64,000 bases of DNA. Source: Paenarthrobacter histidinolovorans (lineage in GTDB: Bacteria > Actinomycetota > Actinomycetes > Actinomycetales > Micrococcaceae). Within the stretch, counting starts at the first letter, position 1. Each line of letters begins with the position of its first letter. Made by a program: the position numbers and the translations under genes. Below are positions 1 through 9,139 of the stretch, piece after piece. The DNA is taken from positions 310,001-374,000 of the forward strand of contig NZ_BMPM01000002.1 of assembly GCF_014647595.1 (NCBI RefSeq), read 5' to 3'. The notes under the pieces were generated by a model. It had not been told where the DNA came from, made no database searches, and saw only the letters and a program-made list of their open reading frames with translations.

Positions 1-2
1 CA

Positions 3-755
3 TATTGGGGTGACGGGCCGCTGGAACAATACGTCCACATGATCGAGATGAGTGCCATGGGCGCCCTCCTGGCCGACTTTGAAGCTGCCGCCGCCGCAGG
101 ACGCGAATTCGTGCTGCACGTCATCCGGCCCGAGCACCCATTGCCGCTGGATCCCGAGTTTTATCTGGGCCGGATCGACGCCGACACGCTGATCGGCATG
201 GGGTACCGCGATGCCCGGGCGTACATCGAGACCATGTCACCGGCCGGACTCGCTAAGGACCCCCTCTGCACGGCGATGACCGAACCCGCGCCGGGTGTTC
301 GTTTCATCGATGTTCTACACGGGGAACTGGACGGTGTACCGCTGACGTTCCGGGCCGCCGTCGTGATGCCATCGCAGCCCGGGAGCGGGCCCGCGCAGCT
401 CAGCGGCTATCTGGACCACCCGCCGTGGGGACGCGTCTTCCTGGCGGGCGGTCATGTGGAGACCGTTGGGGACGAGATCACCTATCGCTTCCGCATTCGA
501 CTGGACGGTGGGTGGCAGGAAGCGGCCGTCACCCGGACCCTCCACAACGACCCAGGAGCCGATGCGTGGACGGACACCCGGAGCGCCCGGCTTCGCCTAG
601 GCGACCACGTGGTGGATCTCACCATGGACCTGGGCGATGTTGCCGGCCTTTTGGCTTCCGTTGAACCCGTGGGCGCCCATGGTTTGGCCGGGCGCGCACA
701 AGCAGTAGCCCGCTTCACAACCAACGGATTCCGCGAACTCTTGCGCCGATACTAG
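3..755 (+). CDS. C-terminal part of a putative patatin/lipase-like protein (5' end outside window)
   Basis: The reading frame is open from base 3, before the first ATG at 39, so the visible 250 codons are probably the end of a longer gene starting upstream. The stop is TAG at 753-755. A segment reading LGRIDADTLIGMGYRDARAY resembles the end of bacterial patatin-like phospholipases. It is followed by a beta-rich domain of about 150 residues, ending in LLRRY, that looks like the C-terminal domain seen in some lipase or GMC-oxidoreductase fusions. No catalytic serine motif is visible, so the active site would have to lie upstream. The family call is tentative; the coding status is firm. I see no signal peptide or membrane segment. 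Confidence 0.6.
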   Translation, partial: YWGDGPLEQYVHMIEMSAMGALLADFEAAAAAGREFVLHVIRPEHPLPLDPEFYLGRIDADTLIGMGYRDARAYIETMSPAGLAKDPLCTAMTEPAPGVRFIDVLHGELDGVPLTFRAAVVMPSQPGSGPAQLSGYLDHPPWGRVFLAGGHVETVGDEITYRFRIRLDGGWQEAAVTRTLHNDPGADAWTDTRSARLRLGDHVVDLTMDLGDVAGLLASVEPVGAHGLAGRAQAVARFTTNGFRELLRRY

Positions 756-786
756 CCGCCGCCCGGCCCCAATGTGATGCACGTTA

Positions 787-800
787 TTACCGGCGGGTAA
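787..800. promoter_or_regulatory. small dyad upstream of the FAD oxidoreductase
   Basis: TTACC, a 4-base spacer GGCG, then GGTAA: a perfect 5-bp dyad about 115 bp ahead of the start at 916. It is a candidate operator in the 160-bp intergenic region. No regulator can be named, and a chance match is possible. Confidence 0.25.
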
Positions 801-915
801 ACGGCACGCTACGAATGCGCCAAAGATGGCAACAGCGGCGAAACACCTGCGAAAAACCGGCATCCTACGCTGATGAACAACAGCACCAAACAGGTCATCA
901 GCGAAAGGGCCAACC

Positions 916-1788
916 ATGTCCTCTACTTCCCTTCACATCGTCATCGCCGGAGCCGGCCCGGCAGCCCAGGCACTGGTGCGACGGTTGGCTGGCAGGACCG
1001 ACACCCGTCAACGACCCTTCGCCGGCACCGTCACGGTGCTCAGCAACCGCGACGACTGCCCCGAGGCCCTCCTGGAACTTGCAGAACTGCCTCAGGTTTC
1101 CGTGCGCTTCGGCCAGGCCGCCAGTTTCATTGACGCAGAGGCCAAAGTTGTGACCACGGTGGACGGGATGGAGTTCGCCTACGATCAGTTGGTGATCGCC
1201 ACGGGTTCGGCCCCTGTCCTGCCTCCGGTAGACGGTGCCGACTCGGTCCTGAGCTACTCCACCATCGATGACGCTGCCTCCATTGGTGAAGCCGTCAAAG
1301 ACGTCACCCGTTCTGTCGGCCGCCGTCCCCTGGGAATACTCGTCGGCAACGGTCCAGCAGCGGGCCAGGCCGAAGCCGTTCTCCGGGCACGCGGTGTGCG
1401 TCCCGTCCGAACCACGCTCCGTCCCACAGCAGTGGTTGCCTCCCCCGCCGAATCGGCGACCCCCGGGCAAGCGGTCCCCGCCACAGGAATCGTTTTTGAG
1501 GACGGCAGCAGCATGAAGGGCGACCTCGTGGTCCTGGCTGAAGAACGCACCGCGCGCAATGGCCTGGCCGACAGTGCCGGCCTCCGGATAGCGTCCGACG
1601 GCGGGATCGCCGTGGGGCGCGACCTCGCCACCTCCGTACCTGGGATCTGGGCTATCGGTGATGCCGCGTCCTGCGATGGCCTTCGCCTGGGCCTGCTGCT
1701 GTCCGCAGAGTCATCCGCGATGCTGTGCGCTTCGGGCATGCTGCTGGGCGCCGTGGGCAGCGAATCCCAGCCTGCTTTGGCCGCCTGA
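916..1788 (+). CDS. NAD(P)/FAD-dependent oxidoreductase, NirB-N-terminal-like, compact
   Basis: A 290-residue pyridine-nucleotide-disulfide-type flavoprotein. Residues 6-20 hold the FAD-binding beta-alpha-beta turn (VIAGAGPAAQA). Near residue 90 is the conserved LVIATGSAP. Around 140 is a second Rossmann turn (LVGNGPAAG) for NAD(P)H. Near 245 is the second FAD motif (GIWAIGDAAS). This order matches the N-terminal module of assimilatory nitrite reductase NirB and of rubredoxin and ferredoxin reductases. It is shorter than the usual ~400 residues, and there is no iron-sulfur or siroheme part. The second Rossmann region is compressed. ATG start with a weak GAAAGG nearby. It is monocistronic. The electron acceptor is unknown. 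Confidence 0.75.
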   Translation: MSSTSLHIVIAGAGPAAQALVRRLAGRTDTRQRPFAGTVTVLSNRDDCPEALLELAELPQVSVRFGQAASFIDAEAKVVTTVDGMEFAYDQLVIATGSAPVLPPVDGADSVLSYSTIDDAASIGEAVKDVTRSVGRRPLGILVGNGPAAGQAEAVLRARGVRPVRTTLRPTAVVASPAESATPGQAVPATGIVFEDGSSMKGDLVVLAEERTARNGLADSAGLRIASDGGIAVGRDLATSVPGIWAIGDAASCDGLRLGLLLSAESSAMLCASGMLLGAVGSESQPALAA

Positions 1789-1884
1789 ATCCGGCGCGCG
1801 GCAAGGATACCCACCCTGTCGCCACGCCGCAGCAGTGTTCTCCCCTCGCCAGGCATGGACAAGGAACCCACGAGCTCCCCCGGC

Positions 1885-3327
1885 CTACTCGTGTCCTGGT
1901 AGGGGTGGGGCTTTGGACTCGTAGCTGTGCCCGCTGGGCGTTCGTAGTTTAAGGGTGTGACGTGTCCCCGTGCCGGGGTTCGCCGTGTCTGGGTTCGACG
2001 GGTCGGGGTTTCCGGGGTTGGTAATTGCCGTCCAGCCGGGGTGCTCTTTCTTGTGGTTGCACGCTTCGCAGAGCCCGGCGCCGTTCTCCACCGTGGTAGG
2101 TCCGCCGTGCTGCCAGGGCACCACGTGATCGATGTGCCTGATGGGCGCGTCGCAGTAAGGGGTACGGCAGGTCTGGTCACGGGTTTCGATGAAACGCCGG
2201 AGCCTGGGCGGGAAAAGTCTGGCTTTGGAGTCGGTGGTGAGCAGTTCCCCGGTGGCAGGGGCGGTGTAGAGCCGCCGAAGCCAGAGACCGTACTCGGAAT
2301 CCCGAACCGGCGTTATCGTCCGGGAGGGAGTTCCTGCCCGGCGCGCCCCACCGGATGTGTTCTCCGTGGCTGCCGGGTTGGCAAGCTCCCGTGCCCACTG
2401 CGCCGGAACGATGCCATATCCCTGCAAACGGGCCGCTTCGCTTTCGCCCTGGAAAAGGGTCCGGTCGGTCATCACGAGCTGGACTTCAACCCCGCTGATA
2501 CCCCCGGCCTTGCCCGTGAGACGTTCAACCAAGGCATCTGCCATGACCTGGCCCCGTCCCCGCTCGGCATTTCCGGAGCCTGCACCCCCACGGGCCCGGA
2601 CTGAATCCGCGGCACGGGACAACGCCGCGTACGCGGCAACCCCCTGCGCCGCTGGCAGCAAGGCAGTTAAAAGTGTCATGGTATCCGGCGCCGGGCGCAG
2701 GTTCACCGTCCGGTCAGCCGCGGCCCGGGCCGCGCGCTGGGCAACCGAGCGCGGATCACGCCGATACGCCGCAGCCCTTGCCGCCGCGATCACGCCCTTA
2801 TCCCCCACCCCCTCAAAGGTACCTGTATCAGGCGCCAACTCCGCGTCCACCCCGGCCCTGTCTTCCGCCGACAAACACGCTGTTTCCTTCACGAGCAACG
2901 TCGCCCGCCACTCATTCAACATCCCCGATTCCAAGGCCGCCATCGTGCGCGGCATCTCGAACACCAGCGCCCTGGCCAGCCCCAAAAACCGCGATCCCCG
3001 GCTGGGGGGCTCCCGCCGCGCCAAGGCGATCTCGGCCCCCGCATCATCACCACGATCGGCGGCCGGCACCCCCGCCCGCTCAGCACGCCGGGCTGCCTCA
3101 AACGCCACCGCAACCCTTGCCTGCAAGCCGCAAATCGCAGACTTCATCTCCTCCAGGACCCGTAACTGCCCGATCAAGTCCCTACTAACGGACCCAGACG
3201 CCTCAACACCCGAACCCGGAACAACCTGCGCGGGATCAGCAGCAACCACTGATGCCGCCACGGAACCGGCCAGTCCTGCTTCAGATTGCCCTGCCACCGG
3301 CTCGCGCCGCTCCCGAATCAACTCCAT
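1885..3327 (-). CDS. DUF222 / HNH endonuclease domain protein
   Basis: About 480 residues. The N-terminal two thirds is the DUF222 (13E12-repeat-like) alpha-helical region. Near the C-terminus is an HNH nuclease motif: CRTPYCDAPIRHIDH, then a tryptophan/histidine segment, then LCEACNHKKEH. The paired cysteines could bind zinc. Such proteins occur in many copies in Arthrobacter-type genomes; their role is not settled, and mobility or nuclease function is only presumed. I chose the ATG at 3327 because GGGAGGG lies about 7 bases upstream; an ATG at 3360 is also in frame but lacks such a site. It stands alone between an oxidoreductase and deoC. The tail is rich in Asn-Pro-Gly repeats (residues about 445-465). 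Confidence 0.85.
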   Translation of the reverse strand: MELIRERREPVAGQSEAGLAGSVAASVVAADPAQVVPGSGVEASGSVSRDLIGQLRVLEEMKSAICGLQARVAVAFEAARRAERAGVPAADRGDDAGAEIALARREPPSRGSRFLGLARALVFEMPRTMAALESGMLNEWRATLLVKETACLSAEDRAGVDAELAPDTGTFEGVGDKGVIAAARAAAYRRDPRSVAQRAARAAADRTVNLRPAPDTMTLLTALLPAAQGVAAYAALSRAADSVRARGGAGSGNAERGRGQVMADALVERLTGKAGGISGVEVQLVMTDRTLFQGESEAARLQGYGIVPAQWARELANPAATENTSGGARRAGTPSRTITPVRDSEYGLWLRRLYTAPATGELLTTDSKARLFPPRLRRFIETRDQTCRTPYCDAPIRHIDHVVPWQHGGPTTVENGAGLCEACNHKKEHPGWTAITNPGNPDPSNPDTANPGTGTRHTLKLRTPSGHSYESKAPPLPGHE

Positions 3328-3412
3328 ACCCCAACCCTCCCAGCCACCATCTACAGCCAAAAGACACCCAATCCCCTATGTGGAAAACCCCCACACCCCA
3401 CCTGCCACCTAG

Positions 3413-3448
3413 GCCCCGCCCGACGCGCAGGTCAGCCCCGCCCGACGC
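3413..3448. repeat. 14-bp direct repeat in the DUF222-deoC intergenic region
   Basis: GCCCCGCCCGACGC occurs at 3413-3426 and again at 3435-3448, start-to-start spacing 22 bp, about two helical turns. It lies about 100 bp ahead of deoC in the shared upstream region. It may be a tandem regulator site or a simple local duplication. Confidence 0.5.
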
Positions 3449-3545
3449 CCCGGGCAGCCCCGGCGGATGTGGCAAGATGGTCCTTTGACGGGCTGTGACA
3501 ACCCTGCGGCCACCGGGCCGGCCACGCCCTGCACGGAAGGATCCC

Positions 3546-4238
3546 ATGAGCAACGAAGCCGTCGCCCCTGCAAACATCGCCTCCTACATCGACCACACTC
3601 TGTTGAAGCCCGAAGCCAGCGAGGCAGACATCCTCAAGGTGTGCGCGGAGGCCGTGGAGTACCAGTTCAAGTCCGTTTGCGTGAACCCCGTATGGGTCAA
3701 AACCGTCACGAAAGCGCTGAAGGGCTCGGGAGTGCTGACCTGTTCGGTGATCGGGTTCCCGCTGGGTGCCACACCAACCGACGTCAAGGCTTTTGAAGCA
3801 CGGGGCGCCGTTCTTGATGGTGCCAACGAAATCGACATGGTGATCAACATGGCTTCGGCCCGCGCCAATGACAAGGGCGCTTTGGTGGACGACATCCGCG
3901 CTGTGGCCGAGACGGTCCACGCCGGCGAAGCCATCCTGAAGGTGATCATTGAAACGTCCATGCTCACTGACGAGCAAAAGGTCCTCGCGTGCCAGGCAGC
4001 TGTGGAGGCTGGCGCGGACTTCGTCAAAACGTCCACAGGATTCAACGGTGGCGGCGCCACGGTTGAAGATGTTGCCCTGATGCGCACCACCGTGGGGCCG
4101 GACCTGGGCGTCAAAGCGTCAGGTGGCGTGCGCTCCCTGGCCGATGCACAGGCTATGATTGCTGCTGGTGCAACACGTATCGGAGCGAGTTCCGGAATTG
4201 CCATTGTCAAAGGTGAACAGGGTTCATCTGCCTACTAG
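3546..4238 (+). CDS. deoC: deoxyribose-phosphate aldolase
   Basis: A 230-residue class I aldolase of the DeoC family. It cleaves 2-deoxy-D-ribose 5-phosphate to glyceraldehyde 3-phosphate and acetaldehyde in deoxynucleoside salvage. Visible family features are [12 protein letters not shown] near the N-terminus, [17 protein letters not shown], the Schiff-base lysine region KVIIETSML around residue 145, and FVKTSTGF around 165-172, followed by [11 protein letters not shown] and RIGASSG in the phosphate-binding part. The start at 3546 is preceded by GGAAGGA at 3535; the frame is open further upstream but without such a site. A small two-helix membrane protein follows 53 bp downstream and may be co-transcribed. 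Confidence 0.95.
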   Translation: MSNEAVAPANIASYIDHTLLKPEASEADILKVCAEAVEYQFKSVCVNPVWVKTVTKALKGSGVLTCSVIGFPLGATPTDVKAFEARGAVLDGANEIDMVINMASARANDKGALVDDIRAVAETVHAGEAILKVIIETSMLTDEQKVLACQAAVEAGADFVKTSTGFNGGGATVEDVALMRTTVGPDLGVKASGGVRSLADAQAMIAAGATRIGASSGIAIVKGEQGSSAY

Positions 4239-4291
4239 GGCTTCCGCTGCCGCCAGAGATTTTTGAGCCCTGCGGGGCCGAGGAGGAATGA

Positions 4292-4519
4292 ATGTCCAAG
4301 AACGCCACAAGTGCTCCCATTGAAAAAGAGAACAATCTCGGCACGAGCATTGTCTTGTTCCTGGTCATGATCGTGCTCTTCCTGGGCGCCATCTACTCGC
4401 TCTCTTTCCTTAGCCTTGAGAACCCGTGGCCGATGGCCGTGTGCCTGGGCCTGTTCGCCTTGGCTTTCTGGATTCCCCAGACCATTCTTGGCCGTTCGGA
4501 CTCCGCGGGCGAGAACTAG
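4292..4519 (+). CDS. small two-helix membrane protein
   Basis: A 75-residue protein with a short polar N-terminus and two hydrophobic segments (about residues 19-38 and 48-65) separated by a short loop containing SLENPWP. GAGGAGG lies just ahead of the ATG, a strong ribosome binding site. I do not recognise a family with a known role. It follows deoC closely and ends just before a large inverted repeat that probably terminates the transcript. Confidence 0.8.
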   Translation: MSKNATSAPIEKENNLGTSIVLFLVMIVLFLGAIYSLSFLSLENPWPMAVCLGLFALAFWIPQTILGRSDSAGEN

Positions 4520-4533
4520 AACTTAAACAGCGA

Positions 4534-4590
4534 CGCGGGGTCACTTACGGCCCATAATCCCTCTCGGGATGGGCCGTAAGTGACCCCGCG
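4534..4590. terminator. long perfect inverted repeat, probable bidirectional terminator
   Basis: Two perfect 21-bp arms (4534-4554 and 4570-4590; first arm begins CGCGGGGTCACTTACGG) enclose a 15-base loop that itself contains TCCC/GGGA. The element is followed by TTGTTCTTTT, giving a T-rich tract on the plus strand. It lies between convergent genes (4292-4519 plus, 4599-5393 minus), so it can stop both transcripts. It is longer than a typical intrinsic terminator. Confidence 0.75.
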
Positions 4591-4598
4591 TTGTTCTT

Positions 4599-5393
4599 TT
4601 AAAGCGTCAGCGCGGCCAGAAACGCGGGCCAGTGAAGTTGGGCCAGCGTCCACGCTGCGGCTCCCATCCCCACCATGGCGTATCCACTCACGGGGATCAG
4701 GACGAGCCATTCGCGTCGCGACCCGGCCCTGCCCAACAGCGGCAGGGAGAAGGCCCCGTTCGCCCGCCAGATGCCGCTGACCACTGATTTCCGCAGGAAT
4801 TTGGGTGGCTTGATCACAATGGGCCACAACAACGGCACCCCACCAACTGTGATCATGTCCCCCACAATGTGGACAACCACGCCCGTCAGCATGGACAACG
4901 GGAGCCAACCCCACTGGGCCGGGGCAAACCACGTCACCAGCCCAGCCATGAGCAGGGCGAAAAGCCAGTTGGTGATCCACCCGGATTTGGGGAAAAGATT
5001 CAGCGCCTTGGCTGCCAGGTTGATCATGAACATGCACAGCAGTCCGGCACCCACTGACAGTTTTCCCACCGGCGTCACCATTTGGAACTGCGCAGCCATT
5101 GCGGCCAGCACCACGAAGGCAGAGGCACCGAGCAGTGAGTGGGTTCCTTGCCGGTGCCCGCCGCTGGCTTTCTCGATGCCTACAGCAATCACGTTGGACA
5201 GTGGCGGCAGCGAATTGGCAATGGTGCTGTGCCGGTGGTCCCAGTCGCAGACCAGGGCGGTTCCCGCCGTCGCCATGGCACCAATCAGGATTCCGGTGGC
5301 ATCCAGCGGGTACCAGCCAAGTGCGTAGGGGCCGGTCGAGGCAATAGCTATCCACGCCGCGGCTCCCGACGCGGCGTGATGTCCTCCCATCAT
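4599..5393 (-). CDS. YdjM-type membrane-bound metal-dependent hydrolase
   Basis: 264 residues, hydrophobic throughout, with about five to six predicted membrane segments. It carries the family signature: an early HHAASGA, then CDWDHRHSTIAN around residues 49-60, then GGHRQGTHSLLG around 77-88. The conserved histidines and aspartates are presumed metal ligands in the LexA-regulated YdjM/DUF457 family of predicted hydrolases. The substrate is unknown. The start lies 4 bp after the mfd stop, so it is probably translated from the mfd transcript. In other bacteria ydjM is DNA-damage-induced, which would fit coupling to mfd, but I see no SOS box. Two adjacent ATGs (5393, 5390) are possible starts. 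Confidence 0.8.
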   Translation of the reverse strand: MMGGHHAASGAAAWIAIASTGPYALGWYPLDATGILIGAMATAGTALVCDWDHRHSTIANSLPPLSNVIAVGIEKASGGHRQGTHSLLGASAFVVLAAMAAQFQMVTPVGKLSVGAGLLCMFMINLAAKALNLFPKSGWITNWLFALLMAGLVTWFAPAQWGWLPLSMLTGVVVHIVGDMITVGGVPLLWPIVIKPPKFLRKSVVSGIWRANGAFSLPLLGRAGSRREWLVLIPVSGYAMVGMGAAAWTLAQLHWPAFLAALTL

Positions 5394-5397
5394 GCAG

Positions 5398-8300
5398 TTA
5401 GCCAGCCTTTACAGGTACATCAGCGAAGATCGCTTCAATGACGTTGTTGGCCCATTGCAGGATCTCGGCGTCCTGGAGGTCGCGTCCACCGATTTTGGCC
5501 GTCTTGGGCTTGGGAATCAGCACGGCATCCAGGGCGGGCTTGACCTGCGAACCCGGGTACATGCGGTTCAGGCGCATTGTTTTGGATTCGGGCAGTTGCG
5601 CCGGCGAGAAGCGGATGAAGTTGCCTTGGAGCGCGACGTCGGACAGGCCGGCTTCGCGGGCACCCACCCGGAAGCGCGCCACGGCTATGAGGTTTTGTGC
5701 CGGGAGCGGCGGCTCACCGTAGCGGTCCACGAGTTCTGCAAGGACTTCGTCGATGGCTTCGTACGTGACCGCGGCCGCGAGCTTCCGGTACGCCTCAAGA
5801 CGCAGCCTCTCCCCCGGAACGTAGTCATGGGGCAGGTGGGCGTTGACGGGCAGCTCGATCTTCATTTCGGCGGCCTTCTCCTCGGCCTCGCCGCGATATT
5901 CGGCCACAGCTTCGCCCACCAAGCGGATGTAGAGGTCGAAGCCCACGCCCTGGATATGGCCGGACTGTTCTCCGCCGAGCAGGTTTCCCGCGCCTCGGAT
6001 TTCCAGGTCCTTCATGGCCAGCTGCATGCCCGCGCCGAGTTCGTTGTGTGCCGCCACGGCCTTGAGCCGTTCCAGGGCGACCTCGCCCAAGGGCTTTTCG
6101 GAGGGGTAGAGGAAGTAGGCGTAGGCGCGCTCACGGCCACGGCCCACACGGCCACGGAGCTGGTGGAGCTGCGACAGGCCGTACTTGTCGGCCCCGTCCA
6201 CGATCAAGGTGTTGGCGTTGGAGATGTCCAGGCCGGTTTCAATGATGGTGGTACACACCAGGACGTCGAAGCGTTTCTCCCAGAAGTCCACAATGATCTT
6301 CTCGAGGCGGCTTTCCGACATTTGCCCGTGCGCCACTTCCACCCTTGCCTCAGGGACGAGTTCCCGGATCTGCGCGGCAATCCGTTCGATCGAGGACACC
6401 CGGTTGTGCACGAAGAACACCTGTCCTTCGCGCATGAGTTCACGGCGGATCGCGGCAGAGGTCTGCTTGTTCGTGTACGGGCCCACATAGGTCAGCACCG
6501 GGTGGCGTTCCTCCGGCGGCGTGGCCAGCGTGGACGTTTCCCGGATGCCTGTCAGGGACATCTCCAGGGTTCGCGGAATGGGCGTGGCACTCATGGCCAG
6601 GACGTCCACATTGGTGCGCATCTTCTTGAGCGCTTCCTTGTGTTCCACGCCGAAGCGCTGTTCCTCGTCCACGATCACCAGACCGAGGTCCTTGAATTCG
6701 AAGTCCTTGGACAATAGCCGGTGCGTACCGATCACCACGTCCACGGCGCCGCTCTTGACGCCCTCTGCGGTCTCCTTGGCTTCCTTGCTGGTCTGGAATC
6801 GGGACAGCGGCTTCACGCGCAACGGGAAGCCGGAGAATCGTTCAGTGAATGTCTCGTAGTGCTGCTGGGCCAGCAGGGTTGTGGGAACCAGCACCGCTAC
6901 CTGCTTGCCGTCCTGGACGGCTTTGAAGGCCGCGCGGACGGCGATCTCAGTCTTGCCGTAGCCCACATCCCCGGAGACCAGCCGGTCCATGGGGATTTCG
7001 CGCTCCATGTCCGCTTTGACCTCGTTGATGGTGGTCAACTGGTCGGGGGTTTCCACGTAGGGGAAGGCTTCTTCGAGCTCACGCTGCCACGGTGTGTCCG
7101 GAGCAAACGCGTGACCACGGGATGCCATGCGGGCCGAGTACAGCCGGATCAGCTCCCCCGCGATTTCCTTGACGGCCTTGCGTGCCTTGGACTTGGTACT
7201 TGCCCAGTCCGCCCCACCCATCTTGCTCAGCGCAGGCGTATCCCCACCCACGTAGCGGGTTACCTGGTCCAGCTGGTCGGTCGGTACGAAGAGCCTGTCC
7301 CCCGGCGCGCCGCGCTTGGACGGCGCGTATTCCAGTACCAGATACTCGCGCAGCCCGGCATCGGACGACGACGTCCCGGTCACCTTGCGCTGGATCAGCT
7401 CCACGAACCGGCCGATTCCGTGCTGTTCGTGAACCACGAAGTCACCCGCGTGCAGTTGCAGCGGGTCCACTGCGTTCCGCCGCTTGGACGGCATCCGCCG
7501 CATGTCCTTGGTGGAGCTCGCTGTCGCCCGTCCCAGCAGATCGGCTTCGGTCAGCAGTCCCAGTTTGAGGCCGTCCAGGACAAAGCCGCGTCCGACGGCG
7601 GCGGTGGTCACCTCGATGATGCCAGGCTGGGGCTCCTCATCCAGGGAGTCCACGCGCGAACAGGGAATCTCGGCGTCGTGGAACAGCTCGGCCAGGCGCT
7701 GCGCGGGGCCCGGGCCGTCCGTAACAACCACCACGCGCCACTGCTCGCGGACACGGGAACCGATGAACTCCAGCATTTCGGCCACATCACCCTGGTAGCC
7801 ACGCGGTTCGCGAGCACGCATGTTGAGTACGTCAATGTCCAGGACCAGGTCCTCGTCCGAGGCGAGGGAGGTGATGGACCACCAGGACACACCGTGTTCC
7901 AGAGCAGCCGAGCGGGTATCGGTGAGCGAGCGGAAACTGGCGGCATGCAGGTCGGTAGAGGCCTGGGAGGACAGATCAAGGGGCGCCGCACCGCCGTCGG
8001 ACGCCGTGGACCAGGCAGCCTCCAGGAACTCTTCGTTGGTGGCGGCGAGGTCGTGCGCGCGCGTGCGCACCTTCTCGGGTTCGATGACAACAGAAAGGGA
8101 GCCGGCCGGAAGCTGATCCACAAACGGAACCATGGCATCCACCAGAACGGGGGCCAAGGATTCCATGCCCTCAACGGCGATGCCGCCGGCGATCTTCTCC
8201 AACATGTCGGCCGCGGCGGGCATGTCTGCCTTCAGCTTCGCGGCGCGGGACATCACGGAGGGGGTGATCAGGATTTCCCGGCACGGAGGAGCGTGCAGCT

Positions 8301-9030
8301 CCGTCGGGTGGTGGATTCCGGGCGCTGAGAGGGAACGCTGGTCGGCGACGGCGAACCAGCGCATCTGGTCCACCTCGTCACCGAAGAACTCCACACGGAT
8401 CGGGTGGTCTTCAGTAGGTGGGAAGACATCGAGGATGCCGCCGCGGACAGCGAATTCGCCGCGGTGGGTCACCATGTCAACGCGCGCATAGGCAGCATCG
8501 GAGAGCGCCCGGACCACTTCGGAGAAGGATCGCTCCTGGCCAACCTGCAGGGTTACCGGAACCAGGTCACCCAAACCGGCCACAATAGGCTGGACCACGG
8601 CGCGAACGGGAGCCACCACCACGCGCAAGGGGGCCGCCGTCGAGGTTTCCGGGTGGGTCAGGCGGCGCAGGACGGACAGCCTGCGTCCCACGGTGTCCGA
8701 CCGCGGCGAAAGACGCTCATGCGGGAGGGTTTCCCAGCTGGGGAAAGTGGCAACAGAGTCCGCCGGAAGGTAGGAGCCGAGCGCCGCGGTGAGGTCTTCG
8801 GCTTCGCGGCCGGTGGCCGTCACGGCCAGGACCACGGGAGCGCCGTCTTCTTCGACGCCGGCGGAAGCCAGGGCATCGGCCATTTCGGCGAGCAACACCG
8901 CGCGCATCCCCGTGGGAGCGCTGATCTGGTAGTCGGCGTTCCGGTCGCTGAAGGACCGCTCCGCCTCGGTTCGAACGCGCGCGAAAGTCTTGTCCTCCGC
9001 CAGTGCGCGGCGCAGACCGTTGAGGCTCAT
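5398..9030 (-). CDS. mfd: transcription-repair coupling factor
   Basis: 1,210 residues, full length for Mfd, which removes stalled RNA polymerase from lesions and recruits UvrA. Order of parts: a UvrB-like N-terminal region, the CarD-like RNA-polymerase-interaction domain around residue 530 (HAGDFVVHEQHGIGRFVEL), helicase motif I near 688 (SGDVGYGKTEIA), DEEQRFG near 788, SATPIPRTL just after, and motif VI near 960 (GRVGRGRERAYAYF), followed by the C-terminal domain. The frame extends to 9069, but the ATG at 9030 has AGGAG 8 bases upstream and matches the family N-terminus. A YdjM-like gene follows 4 bp downstream, and a TTG-started SDR gene diverges upstream. Confidence 0.96.
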   Translation of the reverse strand: MSLNGLRRALAEDKTFARVRTEAERSFSDRNADYQISAPTGMRAVLLAEMADALASAGVEEDGAPVVLAVTATGREAEDLTAALGSYLPADSVATFPSWETLPHERLSPRSDTVGRRLSVLRRLTHPETSTAAPLRVVVAPVRAVVQPIVAGLGDLVPVTLQVGQERSFSEVVRALSDAAYARVDMVTHRGEFAVRGGILDVFPPTEDHPIRVEFFGDEVDQMRWFAVADQRSLSAPGIHHPTELHAPPCREILITPSVMSRAAKLKADMPAAADMLEKIAGGIAVEGMESLAPVLVDAMVPFVDQLPAGSLSVVIEPEKVRTRAHDLAATNEEFLEAAWSTASDGGAAPLDLSSQASTDLHAASFRSLTDTRSAALEHGVSWWSITSLASDEDLVLDIDVLNMRAREPRGYQGDVAEMLEFIGSRVREQWRVVVVTDGPGPAQRLAELFHDAEIPCSRVDSLDEEPQPGIIEVTTAAVGRGFVLDGLKLGLLTEADLLGRATASSTKDMRRMPSKRRNAVDPLQLHAGDFVVHEQHGIGRFVELIQRKVTGTSSSDAGLREYLVLEYAPSKRGAPGDRLFVPTDQLDQVTRYVGGDTPALSKMGGADWASTKSKARKAVKEIAGELIRLYSARMASRGHAFAPDTPWQRELEEAFPYVETPDQLTTINEVKADMEREIPMDRLVSGDVGYGKTEIAVRAAFKAVQDGKQVAVLVPTTLLAQQHYETFTERFSGFPLRVKPLSRFQTSKEAKETAEGVKSGAVDVVIGTHRLLSKDFEFKDLGLVIVDEEQRFGVEHKEALKKMRTNVDVLAMSATPIPRTLEMSLTGIRETSTLATPPEERHPVLTYVGPYTNKQTSAAIRRELMREGQVFFVHNRVSSIERIAAQIRELVPEARVEVAHGQMSESRLEKIIVDFWEKRFDVLVCTTIIETGLDISNANTLIVDGADKYGLSQLHQLRGRVGRGRERAYAYFLYPSEKPLGEVALERLKAVAAHNELGAGMQLAMKDLEIRGAGNLLGGEQSGHIQGVGFDLYIRLVGEAVAEYRGEAEEKAAEMKIELPVNAHLPHDYVPGERLRLEAYRKLAAAVTYEAIDEVLAELVDRYGEPPLPAQNLIAVARFRVGAREAGLSDVALQGNFIRFSPAQLPESKTMRLNRMYPGSQVKPALDAVLIPKPKTAKIGGRDLQDAEILQWANNVIEAIFADVPVKAG

Positions 9031-9139
9031 GGCAGAAACTCCTAGGGTGGGTCCAAGGGCAGGCAACACAAATGCCCGGAAATTCAGATGAATGCCGGGT
9101 CATTCCAGCCTACCTCCACCCCCAGCCACAGGAGTTCCT

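Noticed and set aside
5392..8328. Two long plus-strand frames (441 and 535 codons)
   Set aside because: Both are antisense to mfd and read as composition-biased shadows.
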